DNA of 64,000 nucleotides. Origin: JBJHBY01 sp050485745 (GTDB taxonomy: Bacteria; Pseudomonadota; Gammaproteobacteria; Pseudomonadales; CAMLJR01). The notes beneath the pieces were generated by a model. It had not been told where the DNA came from. It saw only the letters and a program-made list of their open reading frames with translations, and did no database searches. The stretch's first letter is position 1. The number at the start of each line of letters is the position of its first letter. Positions 17,136 to 26,467 of this stretch are shown piece by piece. A program made the translations under genes and the position numbers. The DNA is taken from NCBI GenBank assembly GCA_050485745.1, contig JBJHBY010000001.1:1-64000 (forward strand), read 5' to 3'.

Positions 17136-18886
17136 GCGCGCGCGCCTCCTTCCACGGGCAGGCTGGCCTCGGATACCCCTTCGTGGGGATGGTTCTGAGG
17201 CAGGAAGTCCTGCGGTGCCCCCGGCACGTTGTAGTCATAGGCCCAGCGATGCACCACCGGCAGCTCCGTCCCCCAGTTACCGTGCCCCGGGGGGGTCTGC
17301 GGTGTCTGCCACTCCAGGGTAGTGGCTCGCCAGGGGTTGCCGTCGGCGCGGCGACCCCGCCAGGCACTCCAGAACATGTTGAACAGGAACAGGAACTGGG
17401 CGAAGGCGACGGTCAGGCCGATGATGCTGATAAAGGCGTTGAGGTCATGGGCAGACTGGGGAATGAACTCGTAGTCCGGGTAGGCGTAGTAGCGCCGCGG
17501 CATACCCAGGATGCCCAGATAGTGCATGGGAAAGAACATGGCATAGGTGCCGAGGAACGTGATCCAGAAATGCAGCTTGCCGATGCCATCATTCATCATG
17601 CGCCCGGTGATCTTCGGGAACCAGTGATAGATTGCCCCGAAAATCACGAAGATCGGCGCCACCCCCATCACCATGTGAAAATGCGCCACCACGAAATAGG
17701 TATCCGCCAGGGGAATGTCGACAATGACATTGCCGAGAAACAGCCCGGTCAAGCCACCGACAACAAAGGTGATGATGAAGGCGATGGCAAACAGCATGGG
17801 CACAGTGAGGTGAATATCGCCGCGCCACAGGGTCAGCACCCAGTTGTACACCTTGAGCGCCGTCGGTATCGCGATCACCAGTGTCGAGATGGCGAAAAAG
17901 AAGCCAAAGTACAGGTTCATGCCACTGACGTACATGTGGTGCGCCCAGACCACGAAGCTGAGCACACCGATAATGACAATCGCCCACACCATCATGTGAT
18001 AGCCGAAGATATTCTTGCGTGCGTGGGTACTGATCAGATCCGAGACGATACCGAAGGCGGGCAGCGCCACGATGTAGACCTCCGGGTGACCAAAGAACCA
18101 GAACAGATGCTGGAACAGCAATGGGCTACCGCCCTCATGATCCAGCTGTTGCCCCATGGAAACGATGGCAGGCATGAAGAAACTGGTTCCCGCCAGCTTG
18201 TCGAACAGCATCATCACCGCGCTGACGAACAGCGCCGGAAAGGCCAGCAAGGCCATCGCCGAGGCGATAAAAATACCCCAGACGGTCAGCGGCATGCGCA
18301 TCAGCGTCATACCCCGGGTGCGTGCCTGCAGCACGGTGGTGACATAGTTCAGACCACCCATCGTCGCGGCAACGATAAAGATAGCCAGGGACAGCAGCAT
18401 CAACACAATGCCCCAGTCAGCACCGGGGGTCCCGGTGAGAATCGCCTGCGGCGGGTACAGGGTCCAGCCGGCGCCGGTCGGCCCACCGGGGACGAAGAAA
18501 CTGGCCAGCAGCACGATCACGGAAAGCAGATAAAACCAGTAGCTGAGCATGTTGACATAGGGGAAGACCATGTCCCTGGCACCCACCATCAGGGGAATCA
18601 GATAGTTGCCGAAGCCTCCCAGGAACAGCGCTGTGAGCAGGTAGATCACCATGATCATGCCGTGCATGGTCATGAACTGGTAATAAGCGCTCGAATCCAT
18701 CACACCCGAGTCGGGAAAGCCCAGCTGCACGCGCATCAGCCCGGACAGGATCAGCGCCACCATGCCGACAAAAATCGCGGTCAGGCTGTACTGGATGGCG
18801 ATGACCTTGTGGTCCTGGCTCCAGACATACCGCGTCCAGAAACTGCCGGGCTCATGGGCCCCATCCATCGTTGTGTCGTGCGCCAT
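17132..18886 (-). CDS. ctaD: cytochrome c oxidase subunit I
   Basis: Catalytic subunit (haem a and haem a3-CuB) of a proton-pumping terminal oxidase. It has 584 residues and about 12 helices. QFMTMHGMIMVIYL holds a haem a ligand; FWFFGHPEVYIVALP holds a CuB His, the channel Glu and the crosslinked Tyr; VVWAHHMYVSG holds the CuB His pair; YFVVAHFHMVMG holds the haem ligands. The HPEV-Y arrangement is that of the A1 class. It overlaps the COX III-like gene (ATGA) and follows subunit II by 53 nt. Confidence 0.96.
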   Translation of the reverse strand: MAHDTTMDGAHEPGSFWTRYVWSQDHKVIAIQYSLTAIFVGMVALILSGLMRVQLGFPDSGVMDSSAYYQFMTMHGMIMVIYLLTALFLGGFGNYLIPLMVGARDMVFPYVNMLSYWFYLLSVIVLLASFFVPGGPTGAGWTLYPPQAILTGTPGADWGIVLMLLSLAIFIVAATMGGLNYVTTVLQARTRGMTLMRMPLTVWGIFIASAMALLAFPALFVSAVMMLFDKLAGTSFFMPAIVSMGQQLDHEGGSPLLFQHLFWFFGHPEVYIVALPAFGIVSDLISTHARKNIFGYHMMVWAIVIIGVLSFVVWAHHMYVSGMNLYFGFFFAISTLVIAIPTALKVYNWVLTLWRGDIHLTVPMLFAIAFIITFVVGGLTGLFLGNVIVDIPLADTYFVVAHFHMVMGVAPIFVIFGAIYHWFPKITGRMMNDGIGKLHFWITFLGTYAMFFPMHYLGILGMPRRYYAYPDYEFIPQSAHDLNAFISIIGLTVAFAQFLFLFNMFWSAWRGRRADGNPWRATTLEWQTPQTPPGHGNWGTELPVVHRWAYDYNVPGAPQDFLPQNHPHEGVSEASLPVEGGARA

Positions 18887-18939
18887 GGAACACCTCTGTC
18901 TGCTGTGCCTGCGCCGCTGTGCGGCGCCACCGGAAACCG

Positions 18940-20409
18940 TCAGTCGCTCAAGGCGTCGCGGATATACATCACCATTGACTCCAGCTCCGCTTCGGAGAAG
19001 GGATAGGGTTGCATCACCGGCGGATAACCCGCCGTGAGCTGCGCGCCCGGATTGGTGATCGACAGCTTGATATAGTCCGCATCAGCCACCACAGTGCTGC
19101 CGTCCACCAGCTCGACACTGCGCCCATAGAGGTTGCGCCAGGTCGGACCCAGCTGGCGCGAGCCATCGGTGGAGTGGCAGGCGTAGCAGCCATGGCGCGA
19201 AGCCAGTTCCTGCCCCCATTCGATCGAAGGCTCGCGGGCCTCCGCCACCGCGGGCTCCGGCGGGGGCGTATCGTCCACCGCCTCGGTCATATCCGGCGGC
19301 ACCTCCGCGCCCTCCCCGAGGGTACGCAGGAAGGCAATAATGGCGGCCATTTCATCATCGCTGAAGGTGTAGGCCTGCATCACCGGTGGATATCCCCTGG
19401 TCAGCTGCGCACCGGGATTGACGATCGATTCCCGCAGGTAATCCGCGTCGGCGAGCACCGTGGTGCCGTCGGCCAGCTCGACCTGGCTGCCATAGAGACC
19501 GAGCCAGGTGGGCCCGACGCGGCGACTGCCATCCAGGCTGTGGCAGGCAAAGCAGCCCGCACCGTCCACCAGGCGCCGTCCCCGGGCAACATCCTCGTCC
19601 TCGACCCGGGCACCGAGCTGTGTCAATTGCTCTGCGTAAGTTGGCTGTCTTTCCAGCCACGCATCGAACGCCTCGCGCTCCATGACCTCAACCACACCGC
19701 GCATATTGAAGTGGCCGATACCACAGTGCTGGGAGCAAAGAATCTCGAAGCGGCCAGTGCGCGTGGGCGTTAACCAGAAGCTGGTGACCATACCCGGCAC
19801 CATGTCCATCTTGGCGCGGAACTGCGGCACAAAGACGCTGTGCAGCACATCCTTGGAGCGCAACTTCAGGCGCACCGGCTGGCCGACCGGAAGGCGGAGA
19901 TCGCCACCCTGAATCAGAATATCGTCGTGCCCGCGCGGGTCATCGGGGTCCATTCCAAAAGGGTTGTCGAAACTGATCAGTCGTGTGTCGGTTCTTCCCA
20001 GTTCGCCGTCCGGCCCCGGGTAACGATAACTGTACTGCCATTGTTGTCCGACCACCTCGACACGAATCGCATCGTCCGGAGCGCGGACGAAATCCGCATA
20101 GATCCACAACCCGGGCGCCAGCAGGGCGACAATACCCGCGGTGGTGATGCCGATCAGCCACCACTCGAGGCGCTTGTTATCCGGCTCATACTGTGCCGTG
20201 TGGCCTTCGCGATGACGAAACCGCAGCAATGCCCAGACCACAAACAGGGTAACCAGAACGAAGACCAGGCCGGTAATCGCCATGGACACCTGGAACATTG
20301 TGTCCATCGCCCCCCAGTTGGACGCCAGCTCAGTAAAGGTCCAGGGGCTCAGAAGGTGAAACAGCACCGAAGCAATGATAATGACAACCAGGACAACGGC
20401 AAGAACCAT
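18940..20409 (-). CDS. ctaC: cytochrome c oxidase subunit II fused to two cytochrome c domains
   Basis: 489 residues. Two N-terminal helices (about 40-62 and 84-104) are followed by the cupredoxin domain with CuA ligands His190, Cys225, Cys229, His233 and Met236 (EILCSQHCGIGHFNM). Two tandem c-type haem domains come next: CFACH at 286-290 with Met near 344, and CYACH at 408-412 with Met near 466. They are internal duplicates (GPTW-LYG, GAQLT-GYPPVMQ in both). A Pro/Glu-rich linker (about 366-396) separates them. Most caa3 oxidases have one fused haem domain. First gene of the operon. Confidence 0.95.
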   Translation of the reverse strand: MVLAVVLVVIIIASVLFHLLSPWTFTELASNWGAMDTMFQVSMAITGLVFVLVTLFVVWALLRFRHREGHTAQYEPDNKRLEWWLIGITTAGIVALLAPGLWIYADFVRAPDDAIRVEVVGQQWQYSYRYPGPDGELGRTDTRLISFDNPFGMDPDDPRGHDDILIQGGDLRLPVGQPVRLKLRSKDVLHSVFVPQFRAKMDMVPGMVTSFWLTPTRTGRFEILCSQHCGIGHFNMRGVVEVMEREAFDAWLERQPTYAEQLTQLGARVEDEDVARGRRLVDGAGCFACHSLDGSRRVGPTWLGLYGSQVELADGTTVLADADYLRESIVNPGAQLTRGYPPVMQAYTFSDDEMAAIIAFLRTLGEGAEVPPDMTEAVDDTPPPEPAVAEAREPSIEWGQELASRHGCYACHSTDGSRQLGPTWRNLYGRSVELVDGSTVVADADYIKLSITNPGAQLTAGYPPVMQPYPFSEAELESMVMYIRDALSD

Positions 20410-20893
20410 GGCATGACCATCCTTGTTTACTTATATGGAAAAGTCACAAAGGAAACCGTCTTATCTTCTCGGCAGTATAACGATGACGCAAAAAAAACAA
20501 AGGGCGGACATGAAGACCCGGGATACTCCCACCCAACGACCAATCAAGCTTGGCACGTCGTTTTAATTCAAATGAGAACTCAAACAAAACAAAATAATTA
20601 CTTATTCGAATAAAAAATTGTTTTTAGCATCTATTCCCTTTGCTGCAGTTCGTTTTTATTTCCTAATGGTATGCGAGGAAAGGAACCTGGACAGACTCAT
20701 ATCCCATAAAGTTTTAAGAAAACTTTTTGACATACCACAATCGTCGAAGAAACGCTTTACTTTGCGATATTTATGGAGGATAAGTTGAACAACGCATCGT
20801 TGAATATGCCCTGATGCGCAACCATAACGATCCGGCACCAGCGCGGACACCTCAGTGCAGGCCGGCAATACGGTAACACTCGGGAGGACAAGC
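20410..20893. other. AT-rich intergenic region upstream of the oxidase operon
   Basis: 484 nt, much more AT-rich than its surroundings (long A and T runs at 20480-20640). No convincing gene is seen. It probably holds the divergent promoters for the oxidase operon and for the membrane protein at 20894; a TTGACA occurs at about 20728. Confidence 0.5.
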
Positions 20894-21448
20894 ATGAAGC
20901 GCTTCTACTTCATCGACGACGACCTGGACGACCTGGAATCTGTTGAACGGGAACTCGAGGCCCGCGGCATCGAAACACCCCAGATACACGTACTCAGTCA
21001 GGACGACTCAGGCGTGATGCAGCATCATCTCAATGAAGTTCACTCCCTGCTGCGCAAGGATATCGTCTGGTCCGGAGAGAAAGGCGCCATGATCGGAGTC
21101 GCGGTCGCGGCACTGTCCATTCTCATCGCCTGGGCCAGCGGCCTGCCGCAGAGCATCGGCTGGACGCCATTCGTGTTTCTCTCGATCATTCTGCTCGGCT
21201 TCTTTACCTGGGAGGGAGGGCTGTTCGGAATTCAGGTTCCGAACTCTCGCTTCCGGCGCTTCGAGAATGCGCTGAAGAAGGGCAAGCATGTCTTTTTCGT
21301 GGATGTCGACCCGGATCAGGAAGCCCTGCTGCAGCAGATCATCGCAGGGCACCCGAGGTTGCGCCCCGCCGGCACCGGCCCTTCATCGCCACGCTGGGTG
21401 ATCACCTGGCAGCGGCGCTGGCGGGACTTCATGAATGCAACACCCTGA
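20894..21448 (+). CDS. predicted membrane protein with acidic N-terminus
   Basis: 184 residues starting MKRFYFIDDDLDDLESVERELEARGI; GGGAGG lies 6 nt before the ATG. An N-terminal ferredoxin-like stretch is followed by two hydrophobic helices (GAMIGVAVAALSILIAWASGL and WTPFVFLSIILLGFFTWEGGLFGI) and a C-terminal segment HVFFVDVDPDQEALLQQIIAGHP. The layout resembles DUF1269/general stress 17M-like proteins, in which a helical hairpin interrupts a small alpha/beta fold. I do not recognise a specific function. Confidence 0.7.
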   Translation: MKRFYFIDDDLDDLESVERELEARGIETPQIHVLSQDDSGVMQHHLNEVHSLLRKDIVWSGEKGAMIGVAVAALSILIAWASGLPQSIGWTPFVFLSIILLGFFTWEGGLFGIQVPNSRFRRFENALKKGKHVFFVDVDPDQEALLQQIIAGHPRLRPAGTGPSSPRWVITWQRRWRDFMNATP

Positions 21449-21472
21449 GGCGAACGCAATACGATCGCAGTG

Positions 21473-21502
21473 TTAACCCGGCGATGAACATTGCCGGGTT
21501 AA
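21473..21502. terminator. perfect 10-bp TTAACCCGGC hairpin
   Basis: TTAACCCGGC (21473-21482) and GCCGGGTTAA (21493-21502) with a 10-nt loop, placed between the convergent membrane-protein and LuxR genes. It is the same motif that ends the four-hairpin elements and overlaps stop codons elsewhere. No T-tract. Confidence 0.55.
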
Positions 21503-21568
21503 GGCTCCGCTGAGCCATTGCCGAATGGATCAGAGGTGCCTTAATCATTTGTCCCGGCTCCCGCCAGG

Positions 21569-22675
21569 TCAAGCCAGCATGCTGATACTGCGCAGCATGG
21601 ACGCGACCAGCTCGGACTGGCGACAGACACCCGCCTTGCTGAAGATCGCCTTGATGTGGGTTCTCACCGTGGACAGACTGATACCCAGCTCATAAGCCAC
21701 CTCCTTGGCGGTCTTCCCGGCAAGCAACAGGCTGGCCACCGCGCTCTCCGCACGACTGAAGCCAAACAGATCCCGGACCATCTCCGCGGAAGGCGTGGCA
21801 ATGCGCCCGGGCTCACTGATGAATACACAGATCGCCGGAGACCGCTGGTCCTGATGATGGCCATCACCACGCAGCCAGGGACGGATCAGCATCTGCAGCG
21901 GGGGCTGGCCGCGGAATGCGGGCAGGCTCATCAGCTCGCAGGCACTCAGATCGCGCCGCGCATAGGCCTGGGCAGCCCTTGCCAGAAGCTTACGCAGGCG
22001 CCGCCGCAGGGCATCATCCAGCCCCTCCCAGCGCAGGGCGTCCAGACAACCAAAACCGCGGCGTTCCAGAAGCTCCTGTGCCGAGCGGTTGCCGCCGAGA
22101 TAATCCCCGTCAACATTGAGCACCAGTGCACCGATACCAAGGTGATCCAGTGCGTCGGAAAAAACTTCTCTCTGCCTCGACAGGTCGCGAAAGCGTGCAT
22201 GCACCGCCAGCGCCCGGCACAGGTGATCCGCGAGATCCTCCAGCAGGCCGCGCTCCAGTTCGCCGAAATTACCCTGGTCCGCCGTTCTCGACAGGGTCAG
22301 CAACGACAACTCACCCGCGGCAGCGGGGATATTCACGCCGATGATGTATTCAGTACCGGCAGGCTGCAGCAGATCCCGGTAATAACTGCTGGCCAGGAGC
22401 CGCTCCCGGGAGACCAGCTCATCCAGCCTGCGGGGCGTCCGTGGTGGTAGCTCCCGAAACGGGGTGTCCTGAAAATAGCGACTGAGAAACCGCTTTTCAT
22501 AGCGCTTGTCGGCGTTGTAGCTACAGACCATGCCGGGCTCGTCCTGACGCGATGAGTACACAATGAAACTCACCGCCTGACACCGGCACAGGGCGCAAAG
22601 ACGCTGCAAGAACCCCCGCCAGGGTGGGGATTCGGTCGCCCCCTGATACACCTCGTCGAGCAATAGCGTATGCAT
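21569..22675 (-). CDS. LuxR-family transcriptional regulator
   Basis: 368 residues. The C-terminal LuxR/FixJ helix-turn-helix is clear (FSRAESAVASLLLAGKTAKEVAYELGIS, then STVRTHIKAIFSKAGVCRQSELV). The N-terminal ~290 residues look like a GAF/PAS-type sensory region (YIIGVNIPAAAGELSLLTLSR; GIGALVLNVDGDYLGGNRSA); no receiver Asp site is seen, so it is not an ordinary response regulator. It is read divergently from the SDR and the rest of the catabolic island and may control it. Confidence 0.88.
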   Translation of the reverse strand: MHTLLLDEVYQGATESPPWRGFLQRLCALCRCQAVSFIVYSSRQDEPGMVCSYNADKRYEKRFLSRYFQDTPFRELPPRTPRRLDELVSRERLLASSYYRDLLQPAGTEYIIGVNIPAAAGELSLLTLSRTADQGNFGELERGLLEDLADHLCRALAVHARFRDLSRQREVFSDALDHLGIGALVLNVDGDYLGGNRSAQELLERRGFGCLDALRWEGLDDALRRRLRKLLARAAQAYARRDLSACELMSLPAFRGQPPLQMLIRPWLRGDGHHQDQRSPAICVFISEPGRIATPSAEMVRDLFGFSRAESAVASLLLAGKTAKEVAYELGISLSTVRTHIKAIFSKAGVCRQSELVASMLRSISMLA

Positions 22676-22866
22676 CGGCGCCGCCTCTCGGGCTGGTCTT
22701 CAGCGCAATATACCCACAATGAACGATGTCGAACTCACCCGTTTGGCATCCTGACACCGATTCAGCGCTCCGGCTCAATAAATTCAACCCGAATTGGGTA
22801 TGCATGGGCGCCATCGGTTACCGCTAGCATCGTAGCCAGGGCAAAGACAACCACGGGACAACGCCA

Positions 22867-23680
22867 ATGCGGGAAGTGCGGGAAGAAAGGCTGGCCGGCA
22901 AGGCCGCCATTATCACGGGCGCCGCCCGGGGTGTCGGTGCGGTGATTGCGCGGCGATTCGTCGATCACGGCGCAAGGGTGATTCTGTCCGATGTGCGCGC
23001 GGACGAAGGCCAGCGACAGGCCACCGACCTCGGAGCGTCAGCCCGGTTTGTCCACGCCGATGTCAGCGAGGAGGCGGACTGGAATACGCTCGTCGAGCAG
23101 TGCCACCAGCACTTCGGCCCGGTCGACATATTGGTCAACAACGCGGCGATTCTGGAAATCGCTGGACTCCGCGATACCAGCCGGGCAATGATCGAGCGCC
23201 TGTTTCGCGTCAACCAGCTTGGTCCAACACTCGGCATCCGGGCGGTAATGGATGACATGATCAGCAGAGGCAGCGGCAGCATCGTCAACGTCGGCTCCGC
23301 CGACGGNNNNNNNNNNGGACATCGGCCTCAGCGCCTATGGTGCGACCAAGTGGGCCCTGCGCGGGCTGACCCGCATGGCGGCGATGGAACTGGGCAGGCA
23401 TGGCGTCAGGGTTAACTGCGTGCATTCGGATGGCGGCAATCCAACGATGAGCGCGCCCTTTCTACCACCGGGAACTGATCCTGAACAAGCCATGCGCGAG
23501 CACCTGCAGCAGGTCCTGAGGCCGCCGCGAGGCAAGCCCGCAGGTGATCGCATGCAGGACATTGCCTGGATGGTGTTATTTCTCGCCAGCGATGAGAGCA
23601 GCGGCTGCACCGGCGCCGACTTTATGGTCGATGGCGGCTATACCGCCGGGCGTTGCCTCAACTGGCAGCAGAACAACTGA
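22867..23680 (+). CDS. short-chain dehydrogenase/reductase, split by an assembly gap
   Basis: NAD(P)-dependent oxidoreductase of about 270 residues. Upstream of the gap: AAIITGAARGVGAVIARRF (cofactor), VDILVNNAAI, GSIVNVGSAD (catalytic Ser). Downstream: LSAYGATKWALRGLTRM (YxxxK), VRVNCVH, and the end GADFMVDGGYTAG. The 10 N put the halves in different frames; for an intact gene the true gap must be a multiple of 3. This is therefore an assembly artefact rather than a pseudogene, though that cannot be proved here. Confidence 0.9.
23307..23316. other. assembly gap (10 N) in the SDR gene
   Basis: A run of exactly ten N. The codon phase before the gap (GGN) and after it (NNG) requires a missing length divisible by three for one continuous SDR reading frame. 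Confidence 0.98.
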
Positions 23681-23743
23681 ACGCACCGGAAGGATCAAAC
23701 GGCCGATCCGGCGCCAGCCCCATAACAGCAAGGAGTATCACGC

Positions 23744-25108
23744 GTGACGCAAAACAAGGCTCTGCCACAGGACCTTCTCGACTGGATCGAAACCACCGCG
23801 GATGGAAAGATCACCGGCTTTCGCCGTCACAATGCGCGCCGCGAGGCCTGGGCGATTGACCTCGAGCGCAATGGCCAGGCGGAAAGGCTGTTTCTGCGCA
23901 TCGACCGGGCACTGGCCAATGGTCTGCACTCCACCCGAAACCTGCATCGGGAAACATTGCTGATCCAGGCGCTGGCCGATCACGACATCCCCGCGCAGCG
24001 TATTCTGGGCTGGAACGACCGGCACTGCGCCGCACTGCAGTCCTGGGTCCCGGGAACCGGCGCCCTGCAAAATGAGCCCCGGGAGCACCAGCAGGCGGTG
24101 ATGCTCGAGTTCATGGACATCGTCGCCCGCATGCACCGCATCGACGTGACGGCGCTGCAGATACCCGGCTTCGAAGTACCCACCACGCCGCTGCAGCACT
24201 CCTTGCTGGAAATCGAAGCCGTGGAGGAGCCGCAGCTGTTTCCGGTTTCCGCCTGCAGCAGTAATCCCCTGGCGGCATTCGGCAAGCGCTGGCTGATCAA
24301 CCACGCCCCCACCCGGGTTCAGGCCACCTCACTGGTGCAGGGTGACACCGGCCCGGGCAATTTCATGTCGGATGGTGATCACGTCACCGCCCTGGTGGAC
24401 TGGGAGTGGGCGCATTTCGGCGACCCGATGGAAGATCTTGGCAACATCTGGCTGCGGGATTTTTTCAATCCCAGCAGTGGCGGCGACCTGCGCGCCTGCT
24501 TCGAGCGCTATGCCCACAGCAGCGGGCTGGAACTGCAGTACGACAGCATCTTCTACTACCGCGTGCACCAGCTGGTACGCTCGGTGATCGGATTGGTTTA
24601 CCTCACGGAGCATCTCGACTGGAAAACCCCGGTGCCGATGAACCTGGGCTATCGCGCGGTGATCGATATCGAGACCTGTGCCGCCATGGCGGAGTGGGCC
24701 GGCCTGCCACTGCGCCAGGCCAAGCCGCTCCCCGAAACCCCGGATGACGCCATCCACGCCACCCTCGCCCGGCAGATGAACCAGCTGGTCCTGCCACAAC
24801 TCGACGACGCCTTCACCCGCAGCCTGGTGCAGGGGCATGCCGACACGCTGCACTACCTGGCACTGCAGGCGCGTCATCAGGCCGAGTTCGATGCGGCGGA
24901 ACTCGATAGCCTGCGCACCCTGCTTGGCAACGATGTCCGCGATCTGGGCCAGGGGCAGAAACAGTTGCTGGGAGTCATCGAGGGGCTCGCCATCGCGGAC
25001 GAGGCGCCGGTACTGGAGCACCTGTATGGCGTGGCAGTGCGCCAGGCGCAACTGATGGCGCCTCTGACCCGAACCTGGAGCCAGTGCAGCTGGGCCCGGA
25101 TTCGCTGA
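23744..25108 (+). CDS. aminoglycoside-phosphotransferase-fold kinase with altered catalytic motif
   Basis: 454 residues, longer than antibiotic kinases. The catalytic loop reads VQGDTGPGNF: Gln199 stands where the family has His (HGD), while Asp201 and Asn206 remain. The DFG-like metal site is VDWEWAHFGDP (Asp219). The N-lobe is RLFLRIDRA. The ~230-residue C-terminal extension is helical. Context (SDR, second APH, TonB receptor) argues for a metabolic kinase of the ACAD10/LvaA kind, not drug resistance. GTG start with AAGGAG upstream. Confidence 0.8.
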   Translation: MTQNKALPQDLLDWIETTADGKITGFRRHNARREAWAIDLERNGQAERLFLRIDRALANGLHSTRNLHRETLLIQALADHDIPAQRILGWNDRHCAALQSWVPGTGALQNEPREHQQAVMLEFMDIVARMHRIDVTALQIPGFEVPTTPLQHSLLEIEAVEEPQLFPVSACSSNPLAAFGKRWLINHAPTRVQATSLVQGDTGPGNFMSDGDHVTALVDWEWAHFGDPMEDLGNIWLRDFFNPSSGGDLRACFERYAHSSGLELQYDSIFYYRVHQLVRSVIGLVYLTEHLDWKTPVPMNLGYRAVIDIETCAAMAEWAGLPLRQAKPLPETPDDAIHATLARQMNQLVLPQLDDAFTRSLVQGHADTLHYLALQARHQAEFDAAELDSLRTLLGNDVRDLGQGQKQLLGVIEGLAIADEAPVLEHLYGVAVRQAQLMAPLTRTWSQCSWARIR

Positions 25109-25126
25109 ACGGGGCGAACGCCCGGG

Positions 25127-26467
25127 TCAGAACCTGATGCGGCGATTGGCCATCGGACCCATCGCCGCCGTCAGCAGGGCCTGCTCGCGCGCGCCCCACC
25201 AGAGCAGGTGCCGCAACAGCGCGCCATCGTCACACGCCGTGCCGCTGGCGGCGGCCACATCCAGGGCCGCTCGCGCGCTCTCCAGGTCGCCGCAGTCCCG
25301 CCCCAGCAATACAGCAATGCGCTCCCGCTCTTCCTCCTCGTAGCGGTCCAGGCCATAGACTGCCTGATCGCGCAGGTAGGTAACCAGGCGCGCCAGCCCT
25401 GCCAAACGGTGCCGGGCAAAGTCCTGTGCCAGGTGGCGCGGCAGCACCTCGCCGAGATTGGCCAGCAGATAGTCATGCCAGGGCAGCGCCCGCCCGGACA
25501 GTGGCTCGACCTCGGGCATCACTTCGCCGTGCACGGCTGCCAGCTGACTCAGCAACGCATGGACATTGGACTGACGGAAGGTCAGCAGCATCGGTACATC
25601 CAGCTCCGCATTCGGGTGCGACAGAGCCATGTTGATGCCCACACTCCAGCGCGCCAGCACCAGGACAATGGTGTAGCGCAGGGCATCACGATCGACGTCC
25701 ATACCCGACAACTCGCCATACCAACGCACCAGGTCCGCTGGATCGCCGAAAGGCGAGCCCAGCGACCGACAGAGAATGCAGGCCAGGTCCTCCAGCGGAT
25801 GACCCAGATGTGCCAGCTCCCAGTCGATCAGGGCACGGATGTCTCCCGAGTCGTCAAACAGGAAGTTGCCGGGGCCCAGATCGCCGTGCACCAGGGTGGC
25901 GTGCGCGGGAGTGGCCGGAGCACGCTGTCTCAGCCAGCGCCAGCAGAATGACAGCAGAGGCTGGGGCGAGCTGACACGCCGGCGATGCAGACCCTCCCAT
26001 ATATCGATTTCCCGCTCCAGGGCGTCCCCCAGCGAGGGCCAGTGTGTACCCTGAACCAGACCACTCGCCACGGGGGGCAAACGCTGCAGATCAAGGATCA
26101 TCGACAGCAACTGGCGCTGCTGCTGTGCCTGCTGTCCGGGTGGCAGGTCCTTCTGATAGCTGTTGCTGCCCTCGACAAAACCCATCAGCAAGGCCTGGTG
26201 CCGGGCAGAAAAGCCGATGATCGGTGGTACCGCGGCGCCATGCCGCGCCAGGGCATCCAGCACCCGATGCTCCCGCGCCAGATCAAACGGCGTCCCGGAC
26301 AGCGGGCCACCCCCCGTATCCACCCGCAGGAGCAGGCATGCTCCGGATTCAAGCCCGACCCTGTAGCTGACCCTGGAGGCGCCGCCCACAAGGCGCTCCA
26401 TGTTCAACACCGGTTCACCGACTACCGATGTGACCCAGCTGCGCAGACCGGCTTCGTCGATGCTCAA
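25127..26467 (-). CDS. aminoglycoside-phosphotransferase-fold kinase
   Basis: About 446 residues from a TTG start whose TTGA overlaps the stop of the EthD gene; GGAGAG is upstream. The frame is open further upstream but only over the EthD gene. The catalytic loop is intact: VHGDLGPGNFLFDD (His194, Asp196, Asn201), with ALIDWELAHLGHPLEDLA (Asp215) and the N-lobe GGASRVSYRVGLESGACLLLRVD. It is a paralogue of the kinase at 23744 and convergent with it (18 nt between stops). Such proteins phosphorylate hydroxyacyl substrates in some catabolic pathways; the substrate here is unknown. Confidence 0.82.
   Translation of the reverse strand: MSIDEAGLRSWVTSVVGEPVLNMERLVGGASRVSYRVGLESGACLLLRVDTGGGPLSGTPFDLAREHRVLDALARHGAAVPPIIGFSARHQALLMGFVEGSNSYQKDLPPGQQAQQQRQLLSMILDLQRLPPVASGLVQGTHWPSLGDALEREIDIWEGLHRRRVSSPQPLLSFCWRWLRQRAPATPAHATLVHGDLGPGNFLFDDSGDIRALIDWELAHLGHPLEDLACILCRSLGSPFGDPADLVRWYGELSGMDVDRDALRYTIVLVLARWSVGINMALSHPNAELDVPMLLTFRQSNVHALLSQLAAVHGEVMPEVEPLSGRALPWHDYLLANLGEVLPRHLAQDFARHRLAGLARLVTYLRDQAVYGLDRYEEEERERIAVLLGRDCGDLESARAALDVAAASGTACDDGALLRHLLWWGAREQALLTAAMGPMANRRIRF

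Noticed and set aside
17057..19006. Long plus-strand ORF opposite cytochrome oxidase subunit I
   Set aside because: His/Gln-rich translation with no family likeness lying antisense to a well-conserved gene: a shadow of high-GC codon use.
22867..23680. SDR pseudogene by frameshift
   Set aside because: The frame change falls exactly at a 10-N assembly gap, and both halves carry intact motifs.
23744..26467. Aminoglycoside resistance genes
   Set aside because: APH fold only; the proteins are ~450 residues and lie among catabolic genes, with no resistance context or mobile element.
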